Assembly (NCBI GenBank): GCA_015232865.1
Contig: JADFYU010000016.1
Coordinates: forward strand, 1 to 51,817
Direction of reading: 5' to 3'
Length of the DNA: 51,817 nt
Origin: Magnetococcales bacterium
Lineage (GTDB): Bacteria > Pseudomonadota > Magnetococcia > Magnetococcales > UBA8363
Numbering within the stretch: the stretch's first letter is position 1; the number at the start of each line of letters is the position of its first letter. The notes beneath the pieces are model-generated. The model searched no databases, was not told the origin of the DNA, and saw only the letters and a list, made by a program, of their open reading frames with translations. Shown in pieces: positions 24,914-33,720 of this stretch. A program made the translations under genes and the position numbers.

Positions 24914-26641
24914 ATGGAATCTCTAGGTAGAATATTGGTGGTTGATGACGATCCGAGCATCCAGGCGCTTTTTAACGCAATCCTGGTCGAACCCGGCTAC
25001 CGGGTCAGCACGGCAAGCTCGCCCCAAGAGGCTCAGAGCCGATTGAGCGAGGAGGTTTTTGATCTGGTTCTGTCCGACATTCAGATGGGGGATGCGACGG
25101 GCCTGGAACTGCTGCATCAAATTCGCCAATCAGACCCTCTGGCTTACGTTATTTTAATAACCGGCCATCCGAGCCTGGAAACCGCCCAGTTGGCACTTCA
25201 AGAGGGCGCGTTCGATTATCTCGCCAAACCGGTCGCTCCGGAAAAGTTGCTCAAGAGTGTCCGTCATGCTCTGGACCACAAAAAAATCCGCGATCAGAAA
25301 GAGGATGCCCAACGACATCTGAAAGCGGTCTTTGATAGCGTCCAAGAGGTGATCATTACCCTGGACCCGGACGGTTCCATACGCGGAATCAACCGAGCCG
25401 CCCAACAAACATGCGGGCTGTCGGAAAAGAGTTTGGGACAATCCTATCTTTCAGCCATCTTTTGTGAATCCCTTCGCAAGCTGATTCAAACGGTCTTTCA
25501 GAACAAAAACACCGTTGAACGGGTGGAGTTGACCTGTCTTAACGCCCAATCCGAAACCCAGGTCATTCGGGTTTCCATCTCCCTGCTGTTGAATGATCGA
25601 CAACAATTCAACGGGTTGGTGGTGGTTATTCTCGATGTTACCCGCCTGGCGCGCCTGGAACAAAACAGACGTGAGCGAAACCGTTTCCATCGACTGCTGG
25701 GACGCAGTGCGGAGATGCGGCGTATTTTCAAGCTGATTGAAAATCTGGCCATGGTCGACACCTCGGTTTTGATTACTGGCGATAGCGGCACCGGTAAAGA
25801 GTTGGTGGCCGAAGCTCTCCATTTTCAAGGTGCTCGGGGCAAAGGTCCATTGGTCAAGGTCAACTGTGCCGGGTTGACCGAAACCCTGCTGGAAAGTGAA
25901 CTGTTCGGCCACGTAAAGGGGGCCTTCACCGGCGCCCATAAAGATAAGATAGGCCGTTTTCAACTCGCCAACGGGGGAACCATCTTTTTAGATGAGATCG
26001 GCGATATCAGTCCCGAAATGCAGACACGTCTGTTGCGGGTACTTCAGGAGCGGGTCATCGAGCGCGTCGGCGGCACCCGCTCGATCAAATTGGATATACG
26101 GGTCATCGCCGCCACCAATCGGGATCTACAGGCCAAGGTCACGGAAGGGGTTTTTCGCAAGGATCTTTTCTACCGATTGAACGTCGTGGAAATCACCATT
26201 CCCTGCCTCAAGGATCGACCGGAGGACATCCCTTTACTCACGGAACATTTCATCTATAAGTTCAACCAAAAGTTTGATAAACACATTGTGTCCGTAACCG
26301 AGCAGGTGATGAACGCCTTCAAATCCTACGACTGGCCCGGCAATGTCCGAGAACTCGAACATGTTCTGGAACATGGTTTTGTGGTCTGTCGGGAGCAGGT
26401 GATCGATGTCGCCCACCTTCCCAGCCACCTGTCCAATTTGACTCCCCCGCAAAATGGGGGCGCCCGGACCGCTCCGGGAGCCAGCCTGACAACCACGGCG
26501 AAAAACCCCATTTTTTCCGAGCGGGAAAAACTGCTCTCCGCCCTGCAAGCCAGTCAGTGGAACAAAGGACAAGCGGCAAAAACCCTCGGCATCAGCCGCA
26601 GCACCCTCTACCGTTGGATGGAACGGTTGAATCTTCCTTAA
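24914..26641 (+). CDS. NtrC-family sigma-54-dependent response regulator (REC-PAS-AAA+-Fis HTH)
   Basis: A 575-residue regulator. The receiver domain has its acidic triad and a phospho-acceptor Asp55 (LVLSDIQM). A PAS domain covers about 128-245. The AAA+ domain (about 258-485) has Walker A GDSGTGKE near 290, the sigma-54 contact loop GAFTGA near 335, Walker B GGTIFLDEIGD, and the RLNVVEI and WPGNVREL motifs. A Fis-type helix-turn-helix ends the protein (AAKTLGISRSTLYRWMERL). No kinase is adjacent; the hybrid kinases at 16728 and 35731 are candidate donors. A PAS between REC and AAA+ is less common and could sense redox or ligand directly. It is likely to activate the divergent cluster. Confidence 0.92.
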   Translation: MESLGRILVVDDDPSIQALFNAILVEPGYRVSTASSPQEAQSRLSEEVFDLVLSDIQMGDATGLELLHQIRQSDPLAYVILITGHPSLETAQLALQEGAFDYLAKPVAPEKLLKSVRHALDHKKIRDQKEDAQRHLKAVFDSVQEVIITLDPDGSIRGINRAAQQTCGLSEKSLGQSYLSAIFCESLRKLIQTVFQNKNTVERVELTCLNAQSETQVIRVSISLLLNDRQQFNGLVVVILDVTRLARLEQNRRERNRFHRLLGRSAEMRRIFKLIENLAMVDTSVLITGDSGTGKELVAEALHFQGARGKGPLVKVNCAGLTETLLESELFGHVKGAFTGAHKDKIGRFQLANGGTIFLDEIGDISPEMQTRLLRVLQERVIERVGGTRSIKLDIRVIAATNRDLQAKVTEGVFRKDLFYRLNVVEITIPCLKDRPEDIPLLTEHFIYKFNQKFDKHIVSVTEQVMNAFKSYDWPGNVRELEHVLEHGFVVCREQVIDVAHLPSHLSNLTPPQNGGARTAPGASLTTTAKNPIFSEREKLLSALQASQWNKGQAAKTLGISRSTLYRWMERLNLP

Positions 26642-26712
26642 GAATTTTTACCGGATCAGGTGGGCCAGACGTGAACAAACGGCGTGGGGACAACGGCCGA
26701 ATTTGAGTGGAA

Positions 26713-26786
26713 TGGCTGGCGGACTAGGATTCGAACCTAGGCTGAAGGAGTCAGAGTCCTTTGTCCTACCGTTAGACGATCCGCCA
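26713..26786 (-). tRNA. tRNA-Gln (anticodon CTG)
   Basis: The minus strand folds into a complete cloverleaf. The acceptor stem is TGGCGGA/TCCGCCA, the D arm GTC-TAACGGTAG-GAC, the anticodon arm AAGGA-CTCTGAC-TCCTT (anticodon CTG), and the T arm CTAGG-TTCGAAT-CCTAG. The discriminator is G and CCA is encoded. The first pair is U1-A72, which in bacterial tRNA-Gln is known to matter for amidotransferase (GatCAB) recognition. Confidence 0.95.
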
Positions 26787-26841
26787 ATAGACCAACCTTT
26801 TACGTACTCTTTCAGCCTCTGTCAAGCGATTGAAGCGGGAT

Positions 26842-28263
26842 TCAGCTGACTTCTTCCGCTTTTTCTTGTAAAAACCGCACGCCAGCCTCAAGACGGGCCA
26901 GACTTTTTTCGCGGCCCAGCAGGTGAAGGGTCTCATAGATTCCGGGAGAGTTGGCGGTTCCGGTCAGGGCGACCCGGACCGGTTGGGCCAATTTGACCAT
27001 TTTGATTTCGTAGCTATCCAGAATCGACGAAAAAGCCTTTTCAATACCCTCCAACGTCCAGTTCGGCAAGGCGGCCAAACGGCGAGCCAGTTCGGACAAC
27101 GGGTCCATTGCGGAGATTTTAAAATGTTTGCGCACCGCGTCCGGGTCGTAGCTGGGAACCTCGTTGACCAATAAGAAAGAGATTTTTTCAGCCATCTCGA
27201 CCATGGTTTTGGAGCGCTCTTGAAACTCTGGAATAGCCGTCAACAGATAGTCGGGGTCAACCGACTCGAAGCCCAATCTGGTCAACTGGTAGATCAACTC
27301 ATCCAGAAGCTCTTGCGGGTGGGCATCCCGAATATGCTGACCGTTGATCCAGAGCAATTTTTCATTGTTAAAGATCGCCGCCGAACGTCCCACCTCACAG
27401 ATGTCAAACAACGACTCCATCTCTTCACGACTGAAAATCTCCTGGTCGCCGTGAGACCAACCCAGACGAACCAAATAATTATTCACTGCAGAGGCCAAAA
27501 ACCCCTTTTCGCGATAGTCGAGCACAGAAACGGCTCCATGGCGTTTGGACAGTTTGGAGCCATCGGTTCCGTGGAGCAGGGGCATGTGCGCATATTCTGG
27601 AATATTCCAGGCCAGAGCATCGAAAAGCTGAATCTGACGCGGCGTGTTGCTGATGTGATCTTCACCGCGAATAACCAGATTGATTTTCATGTCATGGTCA
27701 TCAACCACCACAGCCAGATTATAGGTGGGCGAGCCATCGGATCGAACCAGGATCAGGTCGTCCAACTCATCGTTGCGAACGCGAATTTCTCCTTGAATCT
27801 TATCCTGCCAGACCACCTCTCCGGCTTTGGGGCGCAAAAACCGGATGACAAAAGAGGCTCCCTCCGGGGCCGGTTCGGTGCGGTTGCGACAGCGACCGTC
27901 GTAACGGGGTTTAAACCCCTTTGCCCGCTGCTCTTCACGCATCTCGTCCAGGGTCTCTTTGCTGCAATAACAACGGTAGGCCCGCTCTCCAACCAATAAC
28001 TGCTCGGCAATATCCAGGTAGCGTTGGGTATTGTTTGACTGAAAATACGGCCCTTCGTCCGGGTCCAACCCCATCCAGTGCATACCGGCCAGAATGGCGT
28101 CTACCGCCTCCTGCATGGATCGCTCCTGATCGGTATCTTCGATTCGCAAAACGGTTTGACCCCCATAACGTCGGGCATGAAGATGACAAAACAGAGCGGT
28201 TCTGGCTCCGCCGATGTGCAGATAACCGGTTGGTGATGGGGCAAAACGGGTGCGTAAGGTCAT
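26842..28263 (-). CDS. gltX: Glutamyl-tRNA synthetase
   Basis: A class I synthetase of 473 residues from the ATG at 28263 (TLRTRFAPSPTGYLHIGGAR). An in-frame upstream ATG at 28326 adds an implausible extension. The HIGH-type motif is HIGG and the KMSKS-type motif is KLSKRHG. The C-terminal helical anticodon-binding domain carries PVRVALTG. Cysteines near CYCSKE (about 100) may form part of a zinc site. It loads glutamate on tRNA-Glu and, in bacteria lacking glutaminyl-tRNA synthetase, also on tRNA-Gln. The tRNA-Gln gene directly downstream on the same strand makes that second role worth testing. Confidence 0.95.
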   Translation of the reverse strand: MTLRTRFAPSPTGYLHIGGARTALFCHLHARRYGGQTVLRIEDTDQERSMQEAVDAILAGMHWMGLDPDEGPYFQSNNTQRYLDIAEQLLVGERAYRCYCSKETLDEMREEQRAKGFKPRYDGRCRNRTEPAPEGASFVIRFLRPKAGEVVWQDKIQGEIRVRNDELDDLILVRSDGSPTYNLAVVVDDHDMKINLVIRGEDHISNTPRQIQLFDALAWNIPEYAHMPLLHGTDGSKLSKRHGAVSVLDYREKGFLASAVNNYLVRLGWSHGDQEIFSREEMESLFDICEVGRSAAIFNNEKLLWINGQHIRDAHPQELLDELIYQLTRLGFESVDPDYLLTAIPEFQERSKTMVEMAEKISFLLVNEVPSYDPDAVRKHFKISAMDPLSELARRLAALPNWTLEGIEKAFSSILDSYEIKMVKLAQPVRVALTGTANSPGIYETLHLLGREKSLARLEAGVRFLQEKAEEVS

Positions 28264-28451
28264 ATTTCCTCGTCTATTATTCAAAATAATGCGGCCATAC
28301 TCTTCTATCGGAAAAAGGCATAACACGATTTTAATCGAGATTCCATCTCTTTCCTCACTAGCGTATAGATTGTGGTTGATTTAGTATAGAGGGATTTTCT
28401 GAATAACAAATCGATCATGATTAATCAATTAAAGCGTAAGGAGCGGTAACT

Positions 28452-29411
28452 GTGGGTTCTACAAAAGATCTCAACCAACCAGAGGTTTTTGCTGAGGCTC
28501 TCGTCCATGCGACCCTGTTGCAAAATCGAGAGAAACTCGCGGCTTGGCTGGCGGAGGATGAAGAGGTAACGGCACATCCTTTCTGGAAATGGTACGCCTA
28601 TTTTGCCGACCGTCTGATCGATATGGCACCCGCTCCAGAACTGGGGTTCCAAGCCCGGCCCAAACGGACCATTGCGGCGCCCAAGATTGGTAGAAACGAC
28701 CCCTGCCCTTGTGACTCAGGCAAAAAATTCAAACAATGCCATATGAATAGTGAAGAGTCGGTCGGCTGGAAACTGGGTTCTCCAACCCCGACCATCCGGG
28801 CCATGGCTATCTCACGAATCATTCAAGCCTCGCCGGTCCAACTGCTGGACAAGGTGCCTCGGGACAAGGCCTCAGCCATCGCTCTCACGGAGATGGCCAC
28901 CGCCTATTATGCCAATGACCGCCGCCAGGAGGCGCTCTCCATCATCAAACAGGTTCTTGATGGCGAGCGGGACGATCCGCATATTCTCTGGGATTACTGG
29001 ATCGCCCGCTATGCCGAATGGTTGGTGGAATCGGACAAGCACCAGGAGAGCGAACAGTTTTTGATGGATGAGTACGACAATCCCCGTCAGGTGGATGCCT
29101 GGCAGGTCGCCCAGAAACTGGCGGCCTACTATGTGGATCAAGGGGACTCCGAAAACGCCGAAACCTGGGTTGACACCGCTCTGGAAGGAAATGAAATCAA
29201 CCCTTTCAACCATTACTTGAAAGGGCTGCTTCTCCACTCCGTCGACAATTGGGAAGCGGCGGAAGCCTCCTATGTTCGCGCCCAGGAGTTGAGTGAAAAT
29301 TTCCGTGACGAGGAAAAAATCTATATGACCGAACTGGTCAACGAATCCCTCCAACGGGTCAAAGGTCGCCTCCCTCTTAACGACGATGAAGCAGAGCCTG
29401 CGACAAATTAG
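28452..29411 (+). CDS. SEC-C motif protein with TPR-like helices
   Basis: A 319-residue soluble protein with a GTG start preceded by AAGGAG. A SEC-C zinc motif lies at about residues 78-98 (KIGRNDPCPCDSGKKFKQCH); the usual PCPCGSGKK has Asp in place of the first Gly. The rest is helical with tetratricopeptide-like pairs (ALTEMATAYYANDRRQEALS, and AEASYVRAQELS near the end). SEC-C motifs bind zinc and occur in SecA and many small proteins of unknown role. The gene sits 12 bases before aspS and diverges from gltX. Partner binding through the TPR-like part is an inference. Confidence 0.8.
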   Translation: MGSTKDLNQPEVFAEALVHATLLQNREKLAAWLAEDEEVTAHPFWKWYAYFADRLIDMAPAPELGFQARPKRTIAAPKIGRNDPCPCDSGKKFKQCHMNSEESVGWKLGSPTPTIRAMAISRIIQASPVQLLDKVPRDKASAIALTEMATAYYANDRRQEALSIIKQVLDGERDDPHILWDYWIARYAEWLVESDKHQESEQFLMDEYDNPRQVDAWQVAQKLAAYYVDQGDSENAETWVDTALEGNEINPFNHYLKGLLLHSVDNWEAAEASYVRAQELSENFRDEEKIYMTELVNESLQRVKGRLPLNDDEAEPATN

Positions 29412-29423
29412 GATACCCATGCA

Positions 29424-31256
29424 ATGAAGAGAAGTCATTACTGCAACGATGTTCGAGCAGAACATGTAGGAAACCGAATCACCCTGTTTGGCTGGGTCAA
29501 TCGCCGCCGGGATCATGGTGGCGTCATCTTTGTTGACCTGCGGGACCGCTCTGGTCTGGTCCAGGTGGTTTTCAGCCCGGAGCGAAATATCGACGTCCAT
29601 AAACAGGCCCATGTTCTGCGTAATGAGTATGTTCTCAAAATTGAGGGAACCGTCGCCCCCCGCCCCAAAGAGACCGAAAACCCCAAGATGCCAACCGGCC
29701 TCATCGAGGTGGACGTAGACTCCTTCGCCATTCTCAACACCTGCCAGACCCTACCCTTTTTATTGGATGACGAGGATCTGGGCGAAAACACCCGACTCAC
29801 CTATCGCTTTCTCGATCTGCGTCGGCCCCCCATGCAACATAATCTGGCTTTTCGTCATCGGGTCAACCATACCATCCGCACGGTCCTCGACGCCGCCGGC
29901 TTTCTGGACATAGAGACCCCCATGTTGACCCGCAGCACTCCAGAAGGGGCGCGAGATTATCTGGTGCCGTCGCGGGTCAATCCGGGCCAGTTCTACGCCC
30001 TGCCCCAATCGCCCCAACTGTTCAAACAACTGCTCATGATCTCGGGTTATGATCGCTATTTTCAGATCACCCGCTGTTTCCGGGACGAAGATTTGCGTTC
30101 GGATCGGCAGCCGGAGTTTACCCAGGTCGACCTGGAGATGGCTTTCGTCGATGAAGAAGATGTCATGGCTGTCGCCGAGTCCATCATCAGAGCGAGTTTC
30201 AAGACGGCATTGGGCTTTGAAATAGAGGAGCCGATTCCGCAACTGACCTATGCCGAAGCCATGGAGAAATATGGTCTGGATGCCCCGGATTTGCGCAATC
30301 CATTGATTTTGACCGATCTTACCGAAGAGATGAAGGGGACCGGCTTCAAGGTTTTCGCCTCCCAATCAACCCAAAAAGGGCCAGGGGGAATGCGCGGGGC
30401 CGTCAAGGTGCTGCGGGTGCCCGGCGGCAGCAGCCTGACGCGCAAACAGATCGACAATTACACCAAGTTTGTCGAGATCTACGGAGCCAAAGGTCTGGCC
30501 TGGATCAAAATAAACGCACCCTGGCAAGAGGATGGCTGGCAATCTCCCATCGTCAAGTTTTTCTCCGATACAGAGAAAGAGTCCATTGTCAGCGCAACGG
30601 GAGCCGAAGTCGGCGACATCCTCTTCTTTGGGGCCGACAAACTCTCCGTCGTCAATGAAGCACTGGGCCGTCTTCGAGTCGTCGTCGGCCAGGAGATGGG
30701 CCTTGTCGATGCCAAGGCCTTTAAATTTGGCTGGATAACGGAGTTTCCACTTTTGCAATGGGATGCGGAAGGCAAACGGTTTGACGCCGTTCATCACCCC
30801 TTTACCGCCCCCATGGCCGAAGATCTCCATTATATGGATGAAAAGGGGATCGACGGCGTACCTCCGCTGCACAACATTCGCTCCCGCGCCTACGACCTGG
30901 TCCTCAACGGCTCCGAGATTGGTGGCGGATCCATCCGTATCCATGATCCAGAGATGCAGAAAAAAATGCTGGGGCTGTTGAATATCGGCCCGGAAGAGGC
31001 GAATGAAAAGTTTGGCTTCCTGCTGCGGGCGCTGGAATTTGGCGCGCCACCTCATGGTGGGCTGGCCCTGGGTATGGATCGACTGGTCGCCCTGATGTTG
31101 CGGGCCGAATCCATCCGCGACGTCATCGCCTTTCCAAAAACCCAGAAGGCCGGTTGCGCCTTGACCCAGGCCCCCTCCTCGGTCGATGCCACCCAACTGC
31201 GCGAACTCTATCTACGCAGCACCTACCGGCCAAAGACGACAGAGACACCACAATAG
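29424..31256 (+). CDS. aspS: Aspartyl-tRNA synthetase, bacterial type
   Basis: A class IIb synthetase of 610 residues. The N-terminal OB fold (GWVNRRRDHGGVIFVDLRDR) is followed by motif 2 (RCFRDEDLRSDRQPEFTQVD), the bacterial GAD insertion (about 280-420), and motif 3 (GGLALGMDRLVALM). His31 in the RRRDH stretch equals the residue found in the non-discriminating enzyme of Pseudomonas aeruginosa, where E. coli has Leu; this hints that the enzyme may also charge tRNA-Asn. The other reported position is not matched (Lys near residue 82). A strong terminator follows. Confidence 0.96.
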   Translation: MKRSHYCNDVRAEHVGNRITLFGWVNRRRDHGGVIFVDLRDRSGLVQVVFSPERNIDVHKQAHVLRNEYVLKIEGTVAPRPKETENPKMPTGLIEVDVDSFAILNTCQTLPFLLDDEDLGENTRLTYRFLDLRRPPMQHNLAFRHRVNHTIRTVLDAAGFLDIETPMLTRSTPEGARDYLVPSRVNPGQFYALPQSPQLFKQLLMISGYDRYFQITRCFRDEDLRSDRQPEFTQVDLEMAFVDEEDVMAVAESIIRASFKTALGFEIEEPIPQLTYAEAMEKYGLDAPDLRNPLILTDLTEEMKGTGFKVFASQSTQKGPGGMRGAVKVLRVPGGSSLTRKQIDNYTKFVEIYGAKGLAWIKINAPWQEDGWQSPIVKFFSDTEKESIVSATGAEVGDILFFGADKLSVVNEALGRLRVVVGQEMGLVDAKAFKFGWITEFPLLQWDAEGKRFDAVHHPFTAPMAEDLHYMDEKGIDGVPPLHNIRSRAYDLVLNGSEIGGGSIRIHDPEMQKKMLGLLNIGPEEANEKFGFLLRALEFGAPPHGGLALGMDRLVALMLRAESIRDVIAFPKTQKAGCALTQAPSSVDATQLRELYLRSTYRPKTTETPQ

Positions 31257-31314
31257 GCTTCTCCGACGCAGATCAATGGAACGGCCTGCTCCCCAAGAGG
31301 TCGATTCAATCTGG

Positions 31315-31352
31315 AAAAGGCGGTTGTCAATAGGTATCGACAACCGCCTTTT
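31315..31352 (+). terminator. Strong rho-independent terminator after aspS
   Basis: AAAAGGCGGTTGTC pairs perfectly with GACAACCGCCTTTT over a 10-base loop; the T-rich 3' side completes the signal. Confidence 0.85.
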
Positions 31353-31525
31353 CTCCTGAAACTGTACAGCAACCGGCACAATCGCTATCAACGCTCGTTT
31401 CCAGCCTGCGGTATTCCGAATCAAAGTGACCATTCTCGTCACAACCTGACAAATACTGTCAGACCGGAAAAAACAATCCCCTATGATTTTTTACACAACT
31501 ATTTGATATAAATAACAAAAAATAG

Positions 31526-31542
31526 TTGGCACGCGGATCGCA
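31526..31542 (+). promoter_or_regulatory. Sigma-54 promoter of the pilin gene
   Basis: TTGGCACGCGGATCGCA fits the consensus with perfect TTGGCACG and GC at the right spacing (GG-N10-GC). It lies 73 bases upstream of the pilin ATG, behind an AT-rich tract. Pilin genes in several proteobacteria are known to use sigma-54 with PilR. Confidence 0.75.
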
Positions 31543-31614
31543 AAAGGGATAGACAAGAGAAACAGACAAACCTGTCAATTATTGACTTTATAATTTTTTA
31601 TTAGGAGTAACACG

Positions 31615-32091
31615 ATGAAAACAATGAGCCAAACCAAGCGCCTGAACACTGAAGAAGGTTTCACCCTGATCGAGCTGATGATCGTGATTGCCATCATCGG
31701 CATCTTGGCCGCCGTCGCCCTGCCAGCCTATCAAGACTACACCAAGCGGGCCAAAGCGACTGAAGCGTTGGGATTTGCCGCCGCCGCCAAATCATCCGTC
31801 TCCGAGTACTTTGTCTCTCAAGGCACCATGCCGGCCACGGCTGCTGTTTCCGGCGTAAACACCACCGCCACCACATCGGTTGTGACGGCTTTGAGCTATG
31901 CCGTTGATGCCACCGACTCCAATGTCGGCACCATCACTATCTCGGTGGATCTGGACGGTGATACCGGACAGTTCCAACTGATCGGTACCGGCAGCGCCAG
32001 TGGCGTTGCCTGGGACTGTAAAGCAACCGCCGCAACCGGTGGAACCGCTATCGATGCTCGCTTCCTACCTGCCGATTGCCGCGACACCTAA
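31615..32091 (+). CDS. pilA: Type IV major pilin
   Basis: A 158-residue prepilin with a ribosome site AGGAG 8 bases upstream. A 15-residue leader ends in Gly, and the mature protein starts [20 protein letters not shown], with Phe1 and Glu5 as needed for methylation and assembly. The hydrophobic N-terminal helix is followed by a small Ala/Thr-rich globular domain and two C-terminal cysteines (WDCKA and PADCRD) forming the expected D-region disulphide. It is processed by PilD and polymerised into pili for twitching or adhesion. It is monocistronic, with its own sigma-54-like promoter and terminator. No pilus assembly genes are adjacent. Confidence 0.93.
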   Translation: MKTMSQTKRLNTEEGFTLIELMIVIAIIGILAAVALPAYQDYTKRAKATEALGFAAAAKSSVSEYFVSQGTMPATAAVSGVNTTATTSVVTALSYAVDATDSNVGTITISVDLDGDTGQFQLIGTGSASGVAWDCKATAATGGTAIDARFLPADCRDT

Positions 32092-32133
32092 ACCCTTCCC
32101 CCCTTTCATCTGGGGATCGGATTCGCAACAGAC

Positions 32134-32164
32134 AAAAAAACCCGGTGCAAGCCGGGTTTTTTTT
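32134..32164 (+). terminator. Rho-independent terminator of pilA
   Basis: Seven A then CCCGG, loop TGCAAG, CCGGG then eight T. The A/T extension makes it usable on both strands. Confidence 0.85.
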
Positions 32165-32180
32165 GCCGGATCTAGGGTTA

Positions 32181-32376
32181 TAGTGGTACCAAACCAATAT
32201 TGCACAAAAGTCAAAAGACAAACCTTGGGAGGGCTTGCAGCCCCCCAAATCCCCTCGCTTTTGAATGTCAAAAACAAAACCTTGGGCTTTGCCCAAACCC
32301 AGCAGGGAAATAATTCCCCTGTACCCCTAATGGAAAAAGCTGTTTTGAATTGTGCAATTTTGGTTTGAAACCACTA
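32181..32376. mobile_element. MITE-like element (196 bp) with terminal inverted repeats and TA duplication
   Basis: The two ends are inverted repeats over 29 bases including the flanking TA (left 32179-32207, right 32350-32378; three mismatches; both begin TATAGTGGT). The flanking TA on each side fits the target duplication of IS630/Tc1-mariner elements. The interior has no open frame but carries G/C-rich short dyads (GGGCTTTGCCC and a GGGAAATAATTCCC dyad). It is a non-autonomous element, mobilised in trans if at all. No second copy was seen in the window. Confidence 0.65.
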
Positions 32377-32382
32377 TATTCT

Positions 32383-32486
32383 CCTAAATTCGGCAGATGG
32401 ACGTATGCACATGGCCCAACCTATTGATTTTCCTGGCAAACAAATGTCTTGCACCAGCCACACACCGTTCAACTGCCGAATTCAGG
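32383..32486. repeat. Copy R4 of the dispersed palindromic repeat
   Basis: Outer arms CCTAAATTCGGCAG (32383-32396) and CTGCCGAATTCAGG (32473-32486) pair at 13 of 14 positions. Read on the minus strand, the interior matches R3: GGTGCAA, then TTGTTTGCCAGG, then AATAGGTTGGGCCA and GTGC. It abuts the MITE-like element on its left and the dioxygenase stop on its right. Confidence 0.6.
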
Positions 32487-32502
32487 ATTATGGCCAGACT
32501 CC

Positions 32503-33405
32503 TCAGACAGCAATCCGATCAAAACAGCGCAGGCGATAGAGTGTCCGTTTTTCTCCACCTTCCAGATCAGAAAAGGCCTCTCGGGTGTGCAACACGTTGT
32601 GGCTGATCAAACCAAATCCAGCCGGCAGACACCCTTGAAAAATCCCCAATTGCGGCTCTTCCATAATATGGCTTAACGTCGCCAGGGTTTGCTGAAGGAG
32701 AGGAGAGGATTTCCATCGGATGCTGATGGTCCGAGCCGTATAGCGCATATGCAGATGGCCGCTATTGGGATCGAGAGAAAAAACCGGCCCGGTCCGATCC
32801 GGTCGGGCAACCAAGCCGTTTTCCAGGCGGGCCGGAATGGTCATCACTTCCGGGTCCATCAAAATACGAATGAACTCGGGATTTTGATCGCGCAAACGAA
32901 TGTAGGCCATTTCATGATCGAAGAGTCGATTCTCTCCCCCTTGGTGGGCCGCCCGTTCGCAATAGAGAGCCAGGGTTCTCACCTGGCGATCAGCGGTATT
33001 GTAATAACCATCCGTATGCCAACCGATGGCCGCCTGCCGATAGGGAATATAGTTGGCAAAGGGGTTGTGAGCCGACCCACCCGGAGATAGCTTGGAAAGC
33101 CCGTCCGTCCCGGCCCCCAGATTGTAATCCACCGCCCGCACGCCCAACTGCTCCAGGAGGGACGGCAAGGGGTTGTCTCCAATGGTCTGGGGGGGTTTCA
33201 CTCGATAAAGGACCATATTGGTCTTGGCACACTGATTGATCAAAGCGGAGCGCTCGGCTTCGCTCAGAGCAGAGGGGTTGTCGATTTCAACCAACAAATC
33301 TGCCAGAGTAGCCGGATAGTCGGCGAGTTTTTCTTGCCGCCAGCGCTGATATGCCCCATCATTTTCCAAGTTGAAGGGCGATGACTGCGGGGGATTGTCA
33401 AACAT
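32503..33405 (-). CDS. TauD/TfdA-like Fe(II)/2-oxoglutarate dioxygenase
   Basis: 300 residues from the ATG at 33405, preceded by GGAGAA (an upstream in-frame start adds 11 unlikely residues). A HxD metal pair (WHTDGYYN, about residues 130-137) and a distal His and Arg (SHNVLHTREAF, about 270-280) make up the facial triad and 2-oxoglutarate anchor of the TauD/clavaminate-synthase-like clan. Such enzymes hydroxylate small molecules, for example taurine. The substrate is unknown and no sulfonate transporter lies nearby. The gene stands alone, between repeat R4 and the second ankyrin gene. Confidence 0.78.
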   Translation of the reverse strand: MFDNPPQSSPFNLENDGAYQRWRQEKLADYPATLADLLVEIDNPSALSEAERSALINQCAKTNMVLYRVKPPQTIGDNPLPSLLEQLGVRAVDYNLGAGTDGLSKLSPGGSAHNPFANYIPYRQAAIGWHTDGYYNTADRQVRTLALYCERAAHQGGENRLFDHEMAYIRLRDQNPEFIRILMDPEVMTIPARLENGLVARPDRTGPVFSLDPNSGHLHMRYTARTISIRWKSSPLLQQTLATLSHIMEEPQLGIFQGCLPAGFGLISHNVLHTREAFSDLEGGEKRTLYRLRCFDRIAV

Positions 33406-33720
33406 ATTCAATTCTCCAAAAAAAAATCTGAACTCCACACAAGAGAATAGTACACTACAGCATGAAACCGAATTTGCCTACCGACCATGCCGGTCGGAAC
33501 AATGTTCCCCATCCCGTGGGGCAGTAATTTCCCCGTCCGAAAATCCGCCAAAGAAAACACCGGGCAATCCCAGTATAAATAATTGATATAAAAACACTTT
33601 AAAATAATAATAAGTTTTGGCCGCCGCCTTGCAGAATGGCCGATATATGCCCAATATTTCTGGGAGCCGAGTCGCTTCCTGGGTCAAAACAATATTCTAT
33701 ATCCATTTAGGAGATCTTCC
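33406..33720. other. Divergent intergenic region
   Basis: 315 bases between the dioxygenase and the small ankyrin gene. A short dyad (GACCATGCCGGTC, near 33482) and a very AT-rich stretch (33575-33615) precede the sigma-54-like site at 33617. No gene is seen. Confidence 0.5.
33617..33633 (+). promoter_or_regulatory. Candidate sigma-54 promoter of the small ankyrin gene
   Basis: TTGGCCGCCGCCTTGCA keeps TTGGC and TTGCA with exact GG-N10-GC spacing, but the middle departs from consensus. It follows an AT-rich tract and lies 88 bases before the ATG at 33721. Confidence 0.45.

Noticed and set aside
32383..32486. Resemblance of repeat arms (GCCCAAC, GTTGGGC) to integron attC sites
   Set aside because: No integrase gene, no cassette-like spacing of genes, and the core blocks differ between copies in ways not expected for attC; the conserved parts lie in the outer arms and the GGTGCAA block.
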